A stretch of 64,000 nt of DNA from an uncultured Collinsella sp. (lineage in GTDB: Bacteria; Actinomycetota; Coriobacteriia; Coriobacteriales; Coriobacteriaceae): contig UQIE01000010.1 of the NCBI GenBank assembly GCA_900541065.1, positions 1-64,000 on the forward strand, written 5' to 3'. The stretch's first letter is position 1; every line of letters starts with the position of its first letter. Below are positions 29,160 to 38,732 of this stretch, in pieces. Below the pieces are notes generated by a model that worked only from the letters and a program-made list of their open reading frames with translations, made no database searches and was not told the DNA's origin. A program made the position numbers and the translations under genes.

Positions 29160-31157
29160 ATGGCAAAAAACACCGCAAACTATGGTAACGACAGTATTCG
29201 TCAGCTCAAGGACGAGGAGCGCGTACGCCTGCGCCCCGCCGTCATCTTTGGCTCGGACGGACTCGATGGCTGCGCGCATGCCGCCTTCGAGATCCTGTCC
29301 AACGCCGTTGACGAGGCACGCCAGGGCTACGGCAAGCTCATCACCCTTACCGCCTTTCGCGATGGCTCTATCCAGGTAGAGGACAATGGCCGTGGCTGCC
29401 CGCTCGACTGGAACCCTTCCGAGAAGCGCTTTAACTGGGAGCTCGTCTTTTGCGAACTCTACGCCGGCGGCAAGTATAACAACAACCAGGGCGGCGACTA
29501 CGACTTCTCGCTCGGTACCAACGGCCTGGGCTCCTGCGCGACTCAGTACGCTTCCGAGTACATGGACGTCACCGTCTGGCGTGACGGCAACAAGTACTCC
29601 CTGCACTTTAAGAAGGGCAAGGTCGTCGGCGCCAAAAAGAAGGCACTCGAGATTGAGCCCAGCGACGAGGAACGCACCGGCACCACCATCAAGTGGCGTC
29701 CCGATCTTGAGGTCTTTACCTCCATCAGCATCCCCCACGAGTGGTATCGCGAGACCATGCGCCGCCAGGCCGTGGTCAACGCCAACGTGACCTTCCGCCT
29801 GCGTATTGAGGGTGACGATGGCGAGTTTTCCGAAGAGGACTTTTGCTATCCCAAGGGCATCGAGGACTATGTGCTCGAGAAGGTCGGTACCGACTACCTT
29901 ACCGAGCCTTTCTTTATCGAGGCCGACCGTCGCGGTCGCGACCGCGAGGACCTGCCCGACTACAACGTCAAGATTACCGCGTGCATGTGCTTCTCGCGCA
30001 CCTTCATGATGCAGGAGTACTACCACAACTCATCGTGGCTCGAGAACGGCGGTTCGCCCGAGAAGGCCGCCCGCAGCGCTCTGACCAGCGCCATCGATGC
30101 CTACATCAAGCAACAGGGCAAGTACAACAAAAACGAGAGCGGCATTAAGTGGCAAGACGTCCAGGACTGCCTAGTGCTGGTGACCAACTGCTTCTCCACC
30201 CAGACGTCCTATGAAAACCAGACCAAGAAGGCCATCAACAACCGCTTTATCCAGCAGGCCATGACGGCCTTCTTTAAGGAGCGCCTCTCGACTTACCTGA
30301 TCGAGAACAAAGACGCTGCCAACAAGATCATGGAGCAGGTGCTCATCAACAAGCGTTCGCGCGAGAACGCCGAGAAGACGCGTCAGAGCATCAAGACCAA
30401 CCTGCAGCAGAAGACCGACATGGCCAACCGCGTGCAGAAGTTCATCGACTGCCGCTCCAAGGACAAGAGCCGCCGCGAGATCTACATCGTAGAGGGCGAC
30501 TCGGCAGCAGGCGCCATTCGCACCTCGCGCGATGCCGAGTTCCAGGGCGTTATGCCTGTCCGCGGTAAGATCCTCAACTGCCTGAAAGAGGACTACCCGC
30601 GCATCTTTAAGTCCGACATCATCATGGATCTCATGCGCGTGCTGGGCTGCGGCGTGGAGATCAAGGACAAGCGCATCAAGAACCTTGGCGCCTTCGACCT
30701 GGACAACCTCAACTGGAACAAGGTCATCATCTGTACGGACGCCGACGTCGACGGTTATCACATCCGCACGCTCGTACTCACCATGCTCTACCGCCTGGTG
30801 CCCACGCTTATCGACGAGGGCTACGTGTATATCGCCGAGTCGCCGCTCTACGAGATCAACTGCAAAGAGAAGACCTACTTTGCCTACACCGAGCTCGAGA
30901 AGAACGGCATCCTTAAGGAGATCGGCGACCAAAAGTGCTCGATCAACCGCTCCAAGGGTCTTGGTGAGAACGACCCGGACATGATGTGGCTCACCACCAT
31001 GAACCCCGAGACGCGTCGCCTGATCAAGGTTGAGCCCGAGGACGTCACCAAGATGGAAACCATGTTCAACCTGTTGCTGGGCAACGACGAGGCGGGCCGC
31101 AAGCGCCATATCTCCGAGCACGGCAAGGAATACCTGGACCAGCTGGACCTGCAATAG
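29160..31157 (+). CDS. Type IIA topoisomerase B subunit (GyrB/ParE-like)
   Basis: 665 residues from ATG 29160. The GHKL ATPase part shows ILSNAVDEARQGYG, VEDNGRGCP and GTNGLGSCATQ; the transducer follows; the TOPRIM part shows REIYIVEGDSAAGAIRTSRD, PVRGKILNC and TDADVDGYHIRTLVL; the tail ends at INRSKGLGENDP and HISEHGKEYLDQ. It supplies ATP-driven strand passage with the A subunit 45 bases downstream. The sequence is divergent from textbook gyrase and probably represents a topoisomerase IV-like or second enzyme. Confidence 0.9.
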   Translation: MAKNTANYGNDSIRQLKDEERVRLRPAVIFGSDGLDGCAHAAFEILSNAVDEARQGYGKLITLTAFRDGSIQVEDNGRGCPLDWNPSEKRFNWELVFCELYAGGKYNNNQGGDYDFSLGTNGLGSCATQYASEYMDVTVWRDGNKYSLHFKKGKVVGAKKKALEIEPSDEERTGTTIKWRPDLEVFTSISIPHEWYRETMRRQAVVNANVTFRLRIEGDDGEFSEEDFCYPKGIEDYVLEKVGTDYLTEPFFIEADRRGRDREDLPDYNVKITACMCFSRTFMMQEYYHNSSWLENGGSPEKAARSALTSAIDAYIKQQGKYNKNESGIKWQDVQDCLVLVTNCFSTQTSYENQTKKAINNRFIQQAMTAFFKERLSTYLIENKDAANKIMEQVLINKRSRENAEKTRQSIKTNLQQKTDMANRVQKFIDCRSKDKSRREIYIVEGDSAAGAIRTSRDAEFQGVMPVRGKILNCLKEDYPRIFKSDIIMDLMRVLGCGVEIKDKRIKNLGAFDLDNLNWNKVIICTDADVDGYHIRTLVLTMLYRLVPTLIDEGYVYIAESPLYEINCKEKTYFAYTELEKNGILKEIGDQKCSINRSKGLGENDPDMMWLTTMNPETRRLIKVEPEDVTKMETMFNLLLGNDEAGRKRHISEHGKEYLDQLDLQ

Positions 31158-31202
31158 CAGTAAATCGATAACGACGGCCCATAAGAAGTTCAAGAGGAAA
31201 TC

Positions 31203-33443
31203 GTGGCAAAGAAGAAGACGAAGAACCAGCCAAAGAAAAAGCAGGTCAACGCCGAGAACGTCATCGGCCTGCACTCCGAGGTCACCGACCAGCCGATCAC
31301 GCAGACGCTCGAGGTCAACTACATGCCCTACGCCATGAGCGTCAACGTCTCGCGTGCGTTCCCCGAGATTGACGGCTTTAAGCCCTCGCACCGCAAGCTG
31401 CTCTACACCATGTACAAGATGGGCCTGCTCAAGGGCGAGCGCCAGAAGAGCGCCAACATCGTGGGCCAGACCATGAAGCTCAACCCGCACGGCGACGCCG
31501 CGATCTACGAGACGATGGTGCGCCTGGCCACCGGTAACGAGGCGCTGCTCGCGCCGTTCGTTGAGTCGAAGGGCAACTTTGGCAAGTACTATTCGGGCGA
31601 CCTGAGCTACGCCGCCTCGCGTTATACCGAGGCCAAGCTCTCCCCCATCAGCGCCGAGATCTTCAAGGACATCGACAAGGATCCGGTCGACTTCGTCGAC
31701 AGCTACGACGGCGCCATGAAGGAGCCGCGCCTGCTGCCCACCACGTTCCCCAACATCCTTGTCTCGGCCAATAAGGGCATCGGCGTCGCCATGGCGTCCG
31801 ACATCTGCGGTTTCAACCTCAACGAGGTCTGTACTGCCACGATGCATTACCTCAAGGATCCCGACTGCGATCTGCTCGAGTACATGCCCATGCCCGACTT
31901 CTCAACCGGCGGCGAGATCATCTACCGCCGCGAGGAGATGGAAAAGATTATCGAGACCGGCCTTGGTAGCTTCCAGATCCGCTCCCGCTGGCGCTGGATT
32001 CCCGAAGAGCGCATTATCGAGGTCTACGAGATCCCCTACACCACCAAGACCGATGTCATCATCGAGCGCATCGTCAAGCTCTCCAAAGAGGGCAAGGTCA
32101 AGGAGATCGCCGATATCCGCGACGAGACCGACCTTTCGGGCCTGCGCATCGCCATCGACCTTAAGCGCGGTGTCGACCCCGACAAGCTCATGGCCAAGCT
32201 CTATCGCTCGACCACGCTGCAGGATTCGTTCTCGTGCAACTTCAACGTGCTCGTCGACGGCTATCCCCGTGTTATGGGCGTGCGCCAGATTCTGCACGAG
32301 TGGGTCAAGTGGCGTATTGAGTCCACGCGTCGCCGCATTAACTTTGACCTGGGCAAAAAGTCCGAGCGTCTGCACTTACTGCACGGCCTCGAGGCGATAT
32401 TGCTCGACATCGACAAGGCCATCGCCATCATCCGCGGCACCAAGCTCGAAGCCGAGGTCGTGCCCAACCTTATGAAGGGTTTCGACATCGACGAGACCCA
32501 GGCCGAGTTTGTTGCCGAGCTCAAGCTCCGCAACATCAACGAGGAGTACATCCTCAACCGCACCAAGGACATCGCTAAGCTCGAGGGTGAGATTGCCGAG
32601 CTTGAGGAGATCCTCTCCAGCGAGGACAACATCAAGAAGGTCATCAGCGACGAGCTGGCCGCGGTCAACAAGAAGTACGTGATGCCGCGCCGCACGGGCA
32701 GGATCGAGCCCCATGAGGTTATCGAGGTAAGCCTGGAGCCCGAGGTCGAGGAGTACCCGGTTACTATCATGCTTTCGCGCGAGGGCTACCTTAAAAAGAT
32801 GACGGACCGTGTGCTCAAGAAGGCGACCACGCTCAAGTACAAAGACGGCGATAAGCCCTTTATCGAGTTCCCGTCCTCCAACACGCACGAGCTGCTCGTG
32901 TTTACCAACAAGAGCCAGGTGTACAAGTGCAAGGTTGCGGCGTTTGAGGACACCAAGTCGGCCCAGCTGGGCTCGTACCTGCCGACCGATCTTGAGATGG
33001 AACCCGACGAGAGCGTCATCTGGGTCATCGATCCCGAGGACTACAAGGCCGACGTGCTGTTTGTCTTTGAAAACGGCCGCGTGGTGCGTGTCGCACTTGC
33101 CGGATACGTCACCAAAACCAACCGCAAGCGCCTCAAGAACGCCATCTACGGTGGCAGCAAGCTGCTGTATGCCCAGGTGCTCAAGGAGGATCGCGACATC
33201 GCGCTGGTCTCGAGCGACTATCGCCTGATGAACTTCAACACGTCGCTGCTCAAGACCAAGACGACCACCAACACGCAGGGCGTCCAGGCCCTTACGGCCA
33301 AGAAGGGCCGCTCGGTCACCACGGTCGGCACAACCGAAGAGATCCTTGGCGCCGGCGTCTCGGCCGAGAAGTTCACCGCGCAGAGTCTGCCCTCCGCCGG
33401 TGCCCTCATGAAAGAAAACGACATGCCGAGTCTGTTTGACTAG
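31203..33443 (+). CDS. Type IIA topoisomerase A subunit (GyrA/ParC-like)
   Basis: 746 residues from GTG 31203 (GAGG 5 bases upstream). It shows the winged-helix breakage domain (FPEIDGFKPSHRKLLYTMYKMG), the quinolone-pocket region NPHGDAAIYE, catalytic Tyr in YAASRYTEAKL, a coiled-coil gate (ILNRTKDIAKLEGEIAELEEIL) and C-terminal beta-pinwheel repeats. The residue that is Ser83 in E. coli GyrA is Ala here. It forms an operon with the B subunit. Confidence 0.9.
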   Translation: MAKKKTKNQPKKKQVNAENVIGLHSEVTDQPITQTLEVNYMPYAMSVNVSRAFPEIDGFKPSHRKLLYTMYKMGLLKGERQKSANIVGQTMKLNPHGDAAIYETMVRLATGNEALLAPFVESKGNFGKYYSGDLSYAASRYTEAKLSPISAEIFKDIDKDPVDFVDSYDGAMKEPRLLPTTFPNILVSANKGIGVAMASDICGFNLNEVCTATMHYLKDPDCDLLEYMPMPDFSTGGEIIYRREEMEKIIETGLGSFQIRSRWRWIPEERIIEVYEIPYTTKTDVIIERIVKLSKEGKVKEIADIRDETDLSGLRIAIDLKRGVDPDKLMAKLYRSTTLQDSFSCNFNVLVDGYPRVMGVRQILHEWVKWRIESTRRRINFDLGKKSERLHLLHGLEAILLDIDKAIAIIRGTKLEAEVVPNLMKGFDIDETQAEFVAELKLRNINEEYILNRTKDIAKLEGEIAELEEILSSEDNIKKVISDELAAVNKKYVMPRRTGRIEPHEVIEVSLEPEVEEYPVTIMLSREGYLKKMTDRVLKKATTLKYKDGDKPFIEFPSSNTHELLVFTNKSQVYKCKVAAFEDTKSAQLGSYLPTDLEMEPDESVIWVIDPEDYKADVLFVFENGRVVRVALAGYVTKTNRKRLKNAIYGGSKLLYAQVLKEDRDIALVSSDYRLMNFNTSLLKTKTTTNTQGVQALTAKKGRSVTTVGTTEEILGAGVSAEKFTAQSLPSAGALMKENDMPSLFD

Positions 33444-33479
33444 GACGACGGCAGAACCGCCATAGTTTTACAAAGCAGC

Positions 33480-33516
33480 GGGGCCCGGAGCGCAGCAATA
33501 TCGCGCCCCGGGCCCC
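33480..33516. terminator. G+C-rich hairpin between convergent genes
   Basis: GGGGCCCGG (33480-33488) pairs with CCGGGCCCC (33508-33516). It lies after the topoisomerase operon; no T-run follows. Confidence 0.6.
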
Positions 33517-33538
33517 ATGCATTACAGCAGCATCATCC

Positions 33539-34828
33539 CTATAGACAAAATGCTGCATAAAGTGGAACAGACATAAGCCCATCATTCATTCCAAAGGGCT
33601 TAGTCGATAGCCTGATAAGGCGCACGCCTGGATGGGTCTTTTTTAGCGAGGACAGACTTCGAGATCTTGTGTTCTCCCCCGCCTTGACTTCAATCGCAGA
33701 CAAGCATCCCTGTTTCTCTACTACAAAGTCGATTTCCGCACGATTGTCTCGCGCCCAATAATGCAGCGGATAGCCCATGGCTGAAAGCTGTTGGGCAACG
33801 TAGTTTTCGGTAAGTGCGCCCATGAATGTGCCACCGATACCGGCAAGAATATCGGCGCGTTGAGCACCGGCTTTGGAGACGAGCAGCCCTGTATCAGCCT
33901 GATAGATTTTAAAAGCAGAAGGGTTAACAAAGGCCTCTAAGGGGCTTTCGATCTGCCCGACTAGGCTGCAGCGCGCCACCGTACCCGACAATACAAGCCA
34001 GTCGAGAGCATCTCCAAAGAGAGACGCATTGCCCCCCGCTCGCACTACCTTGTATTGAAATTTACGATTCTCTTTGGCAAGCTGCTTTGGAATGGAGTCG
34101 AAGCACGCACGCGTCTTTGCGCTCAAGCGTTCATCAGCATATTTATTGGTGTCGGCGGAATATCCGTCGAGAATAATCCGATGCTTTTCGGCCACATCAA
34201 TGATTGACTGATCATCGATGTACGTTTGGACCGCCTCGGGCATTCCGCCAACAACAAGATACTGTCGATAGAGCCCAAGCGCCTTTTCATGAAGGCTTGG
34301 CGCAAGAGGTCCCATTGACTCGAATGATGAGCGTATCTCGTCGACCAGCTGATCGTGCCCCATCGCCCAGAGAAACTCCTCGAAATCGAGTGGAGTCATC
34401 TCAATCAAGTCGGTCTTTCCAACGGGGAACGAATACGACTGATGGTTAATGGCAACCCCAAGAAGCGACCCAGCAGCCGCAACGTAATACTCGGGAGCAT
34501 CTTCGCAAAAGTATTTAAGGGAAGTGAGCGCTTCCTCGCATGCCTGGATCTCGTCAATGAACAGTAAGGTTTTGCCAGGCACGATACGCTGCCCCGTGCG
34601 AGCCTCGATCGCGTGTACGATCGAATGAGGGTCAAGACCGCCCGAAAAATCCGCTCGCGCCGACCGGTCGTTCTCAAGATTAACGTAGACAACCGATTCG
34701 AAAAGATCCTGGGCGTACGTTCTGAGCAGATAGGTCTTGCCACACTGGCGCACGCCTTTGACCAGCAAAGGTTTTCTATCAGCCTTGTCTCGCCATTCCC
34801 TAAGGAGCTCGTCTGCCTTGCGACGCAT
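33539..34828 (-). CDS. AAA ATPase with DUF4143 C-terminal domain
   Basis: ATG 34828 (MRRKADELL) has GGAAGG 6 bases upstream. The 429-residue protein has Walker A VKGVRQCGKTYLLR, Walker B TLLFIDEIQAC, a sensor YVAAAGSLLGVA and a DUF4143 tail (LTENYVAQQL, YPLHYWARDNRAEIDFVVEKQGCLSAIEVKAGE) with the D-E-x-K residues of a restriction-like fold. Genes of this family are numerous in gut bacteria, and their role is unsettled; toxin-like or DNA-repair roles have been proposed. It is monocistronic. Confidence 0.85.
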   Translation of the reverse strand: MRRKADELLREWRDKADRKPLLVKGVRQCGKTYLLRTYAQDLFESVVYVNLENDRSARADFSGGLDPHSIVHAIEARTGQRIVPGKTLLFIDEIQACEEALTSLKYFCEDAPEYYVAAAGSLLGVAINHQSYSFPVGKTDLIEMTPLDFEEFLWAMGHDQLVDEIRSSFESMGPLAPSLHEKALGLYRQYLVVGGMPEAVQTYIDDQSIIDVAEKHRIILDGYSADTNKYADERLSAKTRACFDSIPKQLAKENRKFQYKVVRAGGNASLFGDALDWLVLSGTVARCSLVGQIESPLEAFVNPSAFKIYQADTGLLVSKAGAQRADILAGIGGTFMGALTENYVAQQLSAMGYPLHYWARDNRAEIDFVVEKQGCLSAIEVKAGENTRSRSLSSLKKTHPGVRLIRLSTKPFGMNDGLMSVPLYAAFCL

Positions 34829-34966
34829 ACGCAACCTTCCCTCATGAATTTCTGTTCAACAATATTTTAACGCAGATTAATTTGTTTTCAGTTATTTTTC
34901 TGCGTTTAAAAATTGTTCTATACGGTACTTGAGGGAATACACCCCTATTCATATACTCGCGATACA

Positions 34967-35398
34967 ACCGATTGCCATGTGTTCTTCTTGTCCTTAGGCC
35001 AGCTTGCGAGCGAGCTCTCGCACCTCTTTCAACTTGGGCGACGATGCCATGCTGTCGCGCTCGGTCATACCGCTGATGGCGACAATGCCCTGGTCCTCCC
35101 ACTTGCAGTACGCACAGGTCGACTTGTACATAGCGATCGCCGCATCATAGACGCCCTCACTGTGACTATCGAGTAAAAGGGCCGTCTTGGTGAACGGGAA
35201 ACCCGTGGCACCGAAAGCGTACAGGCGGTCGATGGCGGCCTTCTCCTGCGCGGTGATATCAAACCAGTAGATGGGCGAAGCGAAGACTCCCTCCTTCATG
35301 CCGCAGGCGCTCGGCACGCATTTTGTTGTAAGCAAAACAGATGGAGCTATTCAGTCGTCTGTAGATCGCATCTCTCGTTCGCGCTCTCCAAAGAAGGT
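34967..35398. repeat. Direct repeat copy A flanking the DUF262 island (432 bp)
   Basis: Nearly identical to 37855-38520 from ACCGATTGCCAT at the left to GTTCGCGCTCTC at the right, but with about 234 bp missing internally (junction near 35287). It carries the 3' part of an FMN-reductase gene and that gene's upstream region. Confidence 0.88.
34994..35287 (-). pseudogene. Truncated NADPH-dependent FMN reductase
   Basis: From FASPIYWFDITAQEKAA to the C-terminus, this is almost identical to the intact gene at 37882-38412. The first ~80 codons, the start codon and the ribosome site are deleted, and upstream sequence is joined directly to the coding part. It is a dead copy. Confidence 0.85.
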
Positions 35399-35523
35399 GC
35401 AAGCAGAAGCATCACGGGCATTGATCGGCGCCGATATGGATCACGACATGAAACCGTAAGGGTTGGCCAGAGGTTGCTAGATTCAGTAGCTCGCAGTAAT
35501 AGAGCGAATGACGACTTCGGCGA

Positions 35524-35529
35524 TATAAT
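35524..35529 (+). promoter_or_regulatory. Candidate -10 box of the DUF262 gene
   Basis: A perfect TATAAT lies 40 bases before the ATG; no good -35 box is visible at 16-18 bases upstream. Confidence 0.4.
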
Positions 35530-35569
35530 CCGTGTCATCTTGATTGTTCCCGCGCGGAAGGTACAGCTC

Positions 35570-37303
35570 ATGTCCAAGCTCAACATCGACCAGCGATCGA
35601 TTCGCGATCTTCTCACCGATAAGCGATCAGACTTCCTCATCCCCGACTACCAGAGGCCCTACGCCTGGGGCGAGGATGAATGCGCAACGCTGTGGGATGA
35701 CCTGTTCTCGTTCGCTTTTCCAGGCGATGACTACGAGCGTTTCGACAGCGAGAACGACGAATACTTCCTAGGACCCATCGTCACCTTTAAGAACCTCTCT
35801 GGCCAACTCGAGATCATTGACGGCCAGCAACGCCTCACCACCATCATGCTGCTGCTCCGCGCGTTCTACGACAAGTTCACCAACATGAAGGATAAGCAGT
35901 CTGTGAAGATGCGCGAGGCAATCGCCCGTTGTGTATGGAAGACCGACGAGTTCGACGAGCCCGACATGGAGCGTCTCAAGATCGACTCCGAGGTTGCATC
36001 GGACAACGACAAAAATGAATTCCTCGAGATTTTACGAGAGGGCAATGTAGGCGATGGCTGGAAAAGCGCCTATGCCCGCAACTTTGCTTTCTTCCAGAGG
36101 AAAATTGAGCAACTGGTGAGCGAGTGGCCCACCTACACCGTCTACATGGCCACACGCGTCATCAACAATGTGATACTGTTGCCCATTGAAGCGGAGTCGC
36201 AGGACACCGCGCTACGCATCTTCTCGACTCTAAACGACCGAGGGTTGCCTCTCTCGGATGCCGACATCTTCAAGAGCCAGTTCTACAAGCATTATTCCGA
36301 CACGGGGCGCAAGGATGAGTTCATCCGTCGCTGGAAGGGGCTCGAGGAGGGAGCGAACGCTATCTTCCGGCCCATGCGCGGTACACCAACCGATGAGCTA
36401 TTTACGCGCTATATGTACTACCGCCGCGCGAAGAAAGGCATCCGCGACACGACCACCGCATCGTTGCGCGACTTCTTCGGTGCCGATGGCTACGCCATAC
36501 TCAAGGAGGACGCCACGCTCGGCGATCTTGAGGCCCTACTCGGCTTCTGGCAACGCGTCGACGCGCAGGAAGGATTCAGCGAGCGCGTGCTCCGCAGGCT
36601 CTTCGTGCTGAACTACGCCCCCAACGGCATGTGGACCTATCTGCTAAGCGTATGGTTCCTTGCCAACAGCGACAGCAAAGGTGTCCTCGATGACGAGGCA
36701 CTCTACGGCTTTCTAAACAAGATCACGGCATTCATTTTCGCCTACGCCATTGAGCGACCCGGCGTGAACGCGCTGCGTTCGCCAGTGTATCCCGAGATGA
36801 TCAACATCGTGGAGCACCGCCCGGTGGAGTTTCCTAACCACCACTTCAATCGCGCAAATATTGCTGAGCGATTCCGGACCTACGTGTTCACCAACGGCAG
36901 GCCTGTAACGAAGTCCATGCTCACTTGGTGGGCGTACGCAGACCCAGATCAACCACTCATGGACCTAGACACCACGCTCGAAATTGAGCACATCTATGCC
37001 AAGAAGCGCAACGAGATAGACCCGCTCGTCGATCAATCCAGCCTGGAGGCGCTGGGTAACAAGGCGCTGCTCGAGAAGCGTGTAAACATCCGCGCGGCCG
37101 ACTACAGATTCTGCGATAAACGCAAGTACTATGAGGGATACACCGACGGCAATGGCAAGCGCAAAGCCGGAACAAATATCGCGGAACTCAAGCGCCTGAC
37201 GCAAGTCATGGGAGACTTCACCGAAATAGACATCGCGACTCGCACGGCACGGATCATCGATGCCTTCGTGGACTACCTGGGCGACAACGGGCTTTTGAGC
37301 TAA
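35570..37303 (+). CDS. GmrSD-like DUF262/DUF1524 nuclease-type protein
   Basis: 577 residues; ATG 35570 follows GGAAGG by 8 bases. The N-terminal DUF262 (ParB-like) domain shows LIPDYQRPYAW (23-33) and DGQQRLTT (84-91). FSTLNDRGLPLSDADIFKSQF follows, then a helical middle. The C-terminal DUF1524 HNH-like domain has TLEIEHIYAKKRNE (His474) with ALGNKALLEK. In GmrSD-type enzymes the DUF262 part uses NTP and the HNH part cuts modified phage DNA, so a type IV restriction-like or other antiphage role is likely. It lies between the two direct repeats together with a small partner gene. Confidence 0.85.
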   Translation: MSKLNIDQRSIRDLLTDKRSDFLIPDYQRPYAWGEDECATLWDDLFSFAFPGDDYERFDSENDEYFLGPIVTFKNLSGQLEIIDGQQRLTTIMLLLRAFYDKFTNMKDKQSVKMREAIARCVWKTDEFDEPDMERLKIDSEVASDNDKNEFLEILREGNVGDGWKSAYARNFAFFQRKIEQLVSEWPTYTVYMATRVINNVILLPIEAESQDTALRIFSTLNDRGLPLSDADIFKSQFYKHYSDTGRKDEFIRRWKGLEEGANAIFRPMRGTPTDELFTRYMYYRRAKKGIRDTTTASLRDFFGADGYAILKEDATLGDLEALLGFWQRVDAQEGFSERVLRRLFVLNYAPNGMWTYLLSVWFLANSDSKGVLDDEALYGFLNKITAFIFAYAIERPGVNALRSPVYPEMINIVEHRPVEFPNHHFNRANIAERFRTYVFTNGRPVTKSMLTWWAYADPDQPLMDLDTTLEIEHIYAKKRNEIDPLVDQSSLEALGNKALLEKRVNIRAADYRFCDKRKYYEGYTDGNGKRKAGTNIAELKRLTQVMGDFTEIDIATRTARIIDAFVDYLGDNGLLS

Positions 37304-37312
37304 GGAGCGAAC

Positions 37313-37687
37313 ATGTTCGAAAGACTAACCAAGTACGCTGGCAAGCTGGCGGACAGAAACATGAATGTCGAGTTTGGGGGCGGGACGTTCGGACTCGAGG
37401 ATTTCGTCGACGATTTCTATGAACTGGACGGGTTCGCGGACACCAGCTACTTCGAGACGCTTGAACGCCATAGCATCGACACCTCGGAAGGCATAGACAG
37501 CTGCGACATCGACCATGGGGACATTGACCTGATACGTGCATGCATCACGTGGTGCGTTCGTGGCGACCGCTTCTGCGACGGACTCCTTGCCGCGCAAGCC
37601 AGGAGCGGGTTTCTGGACCGTTGCCTCTCCCGGCTGAAGGAGCTCGACGAGGGCCGATCGACTGCCGCGAAGACATTTCGACCGTGA
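37313..37687 (+). CDS. Small acidic protein, DUF6508-like
   Basis: 124 residues with AAGGAG upstream of the ATG, 9 bases after the DUF262 gene, so they are probably co-translated. The C-terminal half (LIRACITWCVRGDRFCDGLLAAQARSGFLDRCLSRLKEL) resembles the DUF6508 family from memory; its function is unknown. The tight spacing suggests an accessory or control subunit for the nuclease-like protein. Confidence 0.7.
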   Translation: MFERLTKYAGKLADRNMNVEFGGGTFGLEDFVDDFYELDGFADTSYFETLERHSIDTSEGIDSCDIDHGDIDLIRACITWCVRGDRFCDGLLAAQARSGFLDRCLSRLKELDEGRSTAAKTFRP

Positions 37688-37753
37688 CAGCTACCAACGA
37701 TAAGCAATAAATCAAGGAGCGTTCCTCAGATAAAGGCCAGTTACAGCTGGTAG

Positions 37754-37885
37754 CAAAACTTGCAAAAAATAGCAAAAGTTGCAAAAGAAAATGTCAGCAA
37801 CTATGCATGGCAATCAGTAACCCTCTTGGCAAGGGAAGTAGGCTTTCCACCAACACCGATTGCCATGCGTTCTTCTTGCCCTTAG
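37754..37885 (+). other. Possible gene fragment running into repeat copy B
   Basis: A 41-residue frame from TTG 37760 (contains KVAKENVSNYAWQSVTLLAR) has protein-like composition and ends inside the repeat at 37885. The DNA before it holds two GCAAAA-TTGCAAAA units (37752-37788). It may be the tail of a gene lost when the island formed. Confidence 0.3.
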
Positions 37886-38520
37886 GCCAGCTTGCGAGCG
37901 AGCTCTCGCACCTCTTCCAACTTGGGCGACGATGCCATGCTGTCGCGCTCGGTCATACCGCTAACGGTGACAATGCCCTGGTCCTCCCACTTGCAGTACG
38001 CGCAGGTTGACTTGTACATAGCGATCGCCGCATCATAGACGCCCTCGCTGTGGCTATCGAGCAAAAGGGCCGTCTTGGTGAACGGGAAGCCCGTGGCACC
38101 GAAGGCGTACAGGCGGTCGATGGCGGCCTTCTCCTGCGCAGTGATATCAAACCAGTAGATAGGCGAAGCGAAGACAACCATATCGGCGCCTTTCAGCGAC
38201 TCGATCACGTCGGCCATGTCATCCTTCTGCACGCAAGTGCCCTCGTGGGCGAAGCAATACTGGCACCCCAGACAACCAGCGATCTTCTTGCTGGCAACGC
38301 GGATGACCTCGACCGTATTGCCGGCCTCGCGCGCGGTCTCGGCAAAGGCCTCGACCATAGTGTCGGTATTGGCGCCCTTGCGCGGGCTACCGCTCAATAC
38401 AACGATATTCATAAGAATCTCCCTTCTTCATGCCGCAGGCGCGCGGCACACATTTCGTTGTAACCAAAACAGATGGAGCTATTCAGTCGTCTGTAGATCG
38501 CATCTCTCGTTCGCGCTCTC
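37855..38520. repeat. Direct repeat copy B flanking the DUF262 island (666 bp)
   Basis: This is the full-length version of copy A (34967-35398). It spans the whole FMN-reductase gene and about 108 bp upstream of it. Confidence 0.88.
37882..38412 (-). CDS. NADPH-dependent FMN reductase / flavodoxin-like iron-sulfur flavoprotein
   Basis: 176 residues with GGGAG upstream of the ATG. The start MNIVVLSGSPRKGANTDTM is the FMN phosphate-binding loop. GCLGCQYCFAHEGTCVQKDDM gives a Cys cluster as in iron-sulfur flavoproteins, and VFASPIYWFDITAQ is the isoalloxazine loop. It likely shuttles electrons from NAD(P)H to quinone-like or azo acceptors. A gutted second copy lies 2.6 kb to the left. Confidence 0.85.
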   Translation of the reverse strand: MNIVVLSGSPRKGANTDTMVEAFAETAREAGNTVEVIRVASKKIAGCLGCQYCFAHEGTCVQKDDMADVIESLKGADMVVFASPIYWFDITAQEKAAIDRLYAFGATGFPFTKTALLLDSHSEGVYDAAIAMYKSTCAYCKWEDQGIVTVSGMTERDSMASSPKLEEVRELARKLA

Positions 38521-38732
38521 TAGACACAATCTCATTGCCTGATAACTCCTCGACCGTCTTGATTCTCTCTCCGAAAATTGAACAGCAAATCGTTGCTCAC
38601 AAAGTATCGACTGTGGGAAAATTAGCTTGAGCTTTCTCCCTGCTCGCGTAAGCGTTCGCGTGAAAGAGCCTAGCCGCATCGGCCAGGCGCAATATAGATC
38701 CGCGAAACCGGCCTACGAACAAGGAGCGTCTT
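38521..38732. other. Upstream region of the LPATGD surface protein
   Basis: No gene is seen. It is moderately A+T-rich with a possible TATAGA near 38690; GGAG lies 6 bases before the next ATG. Confidence 0.4.
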
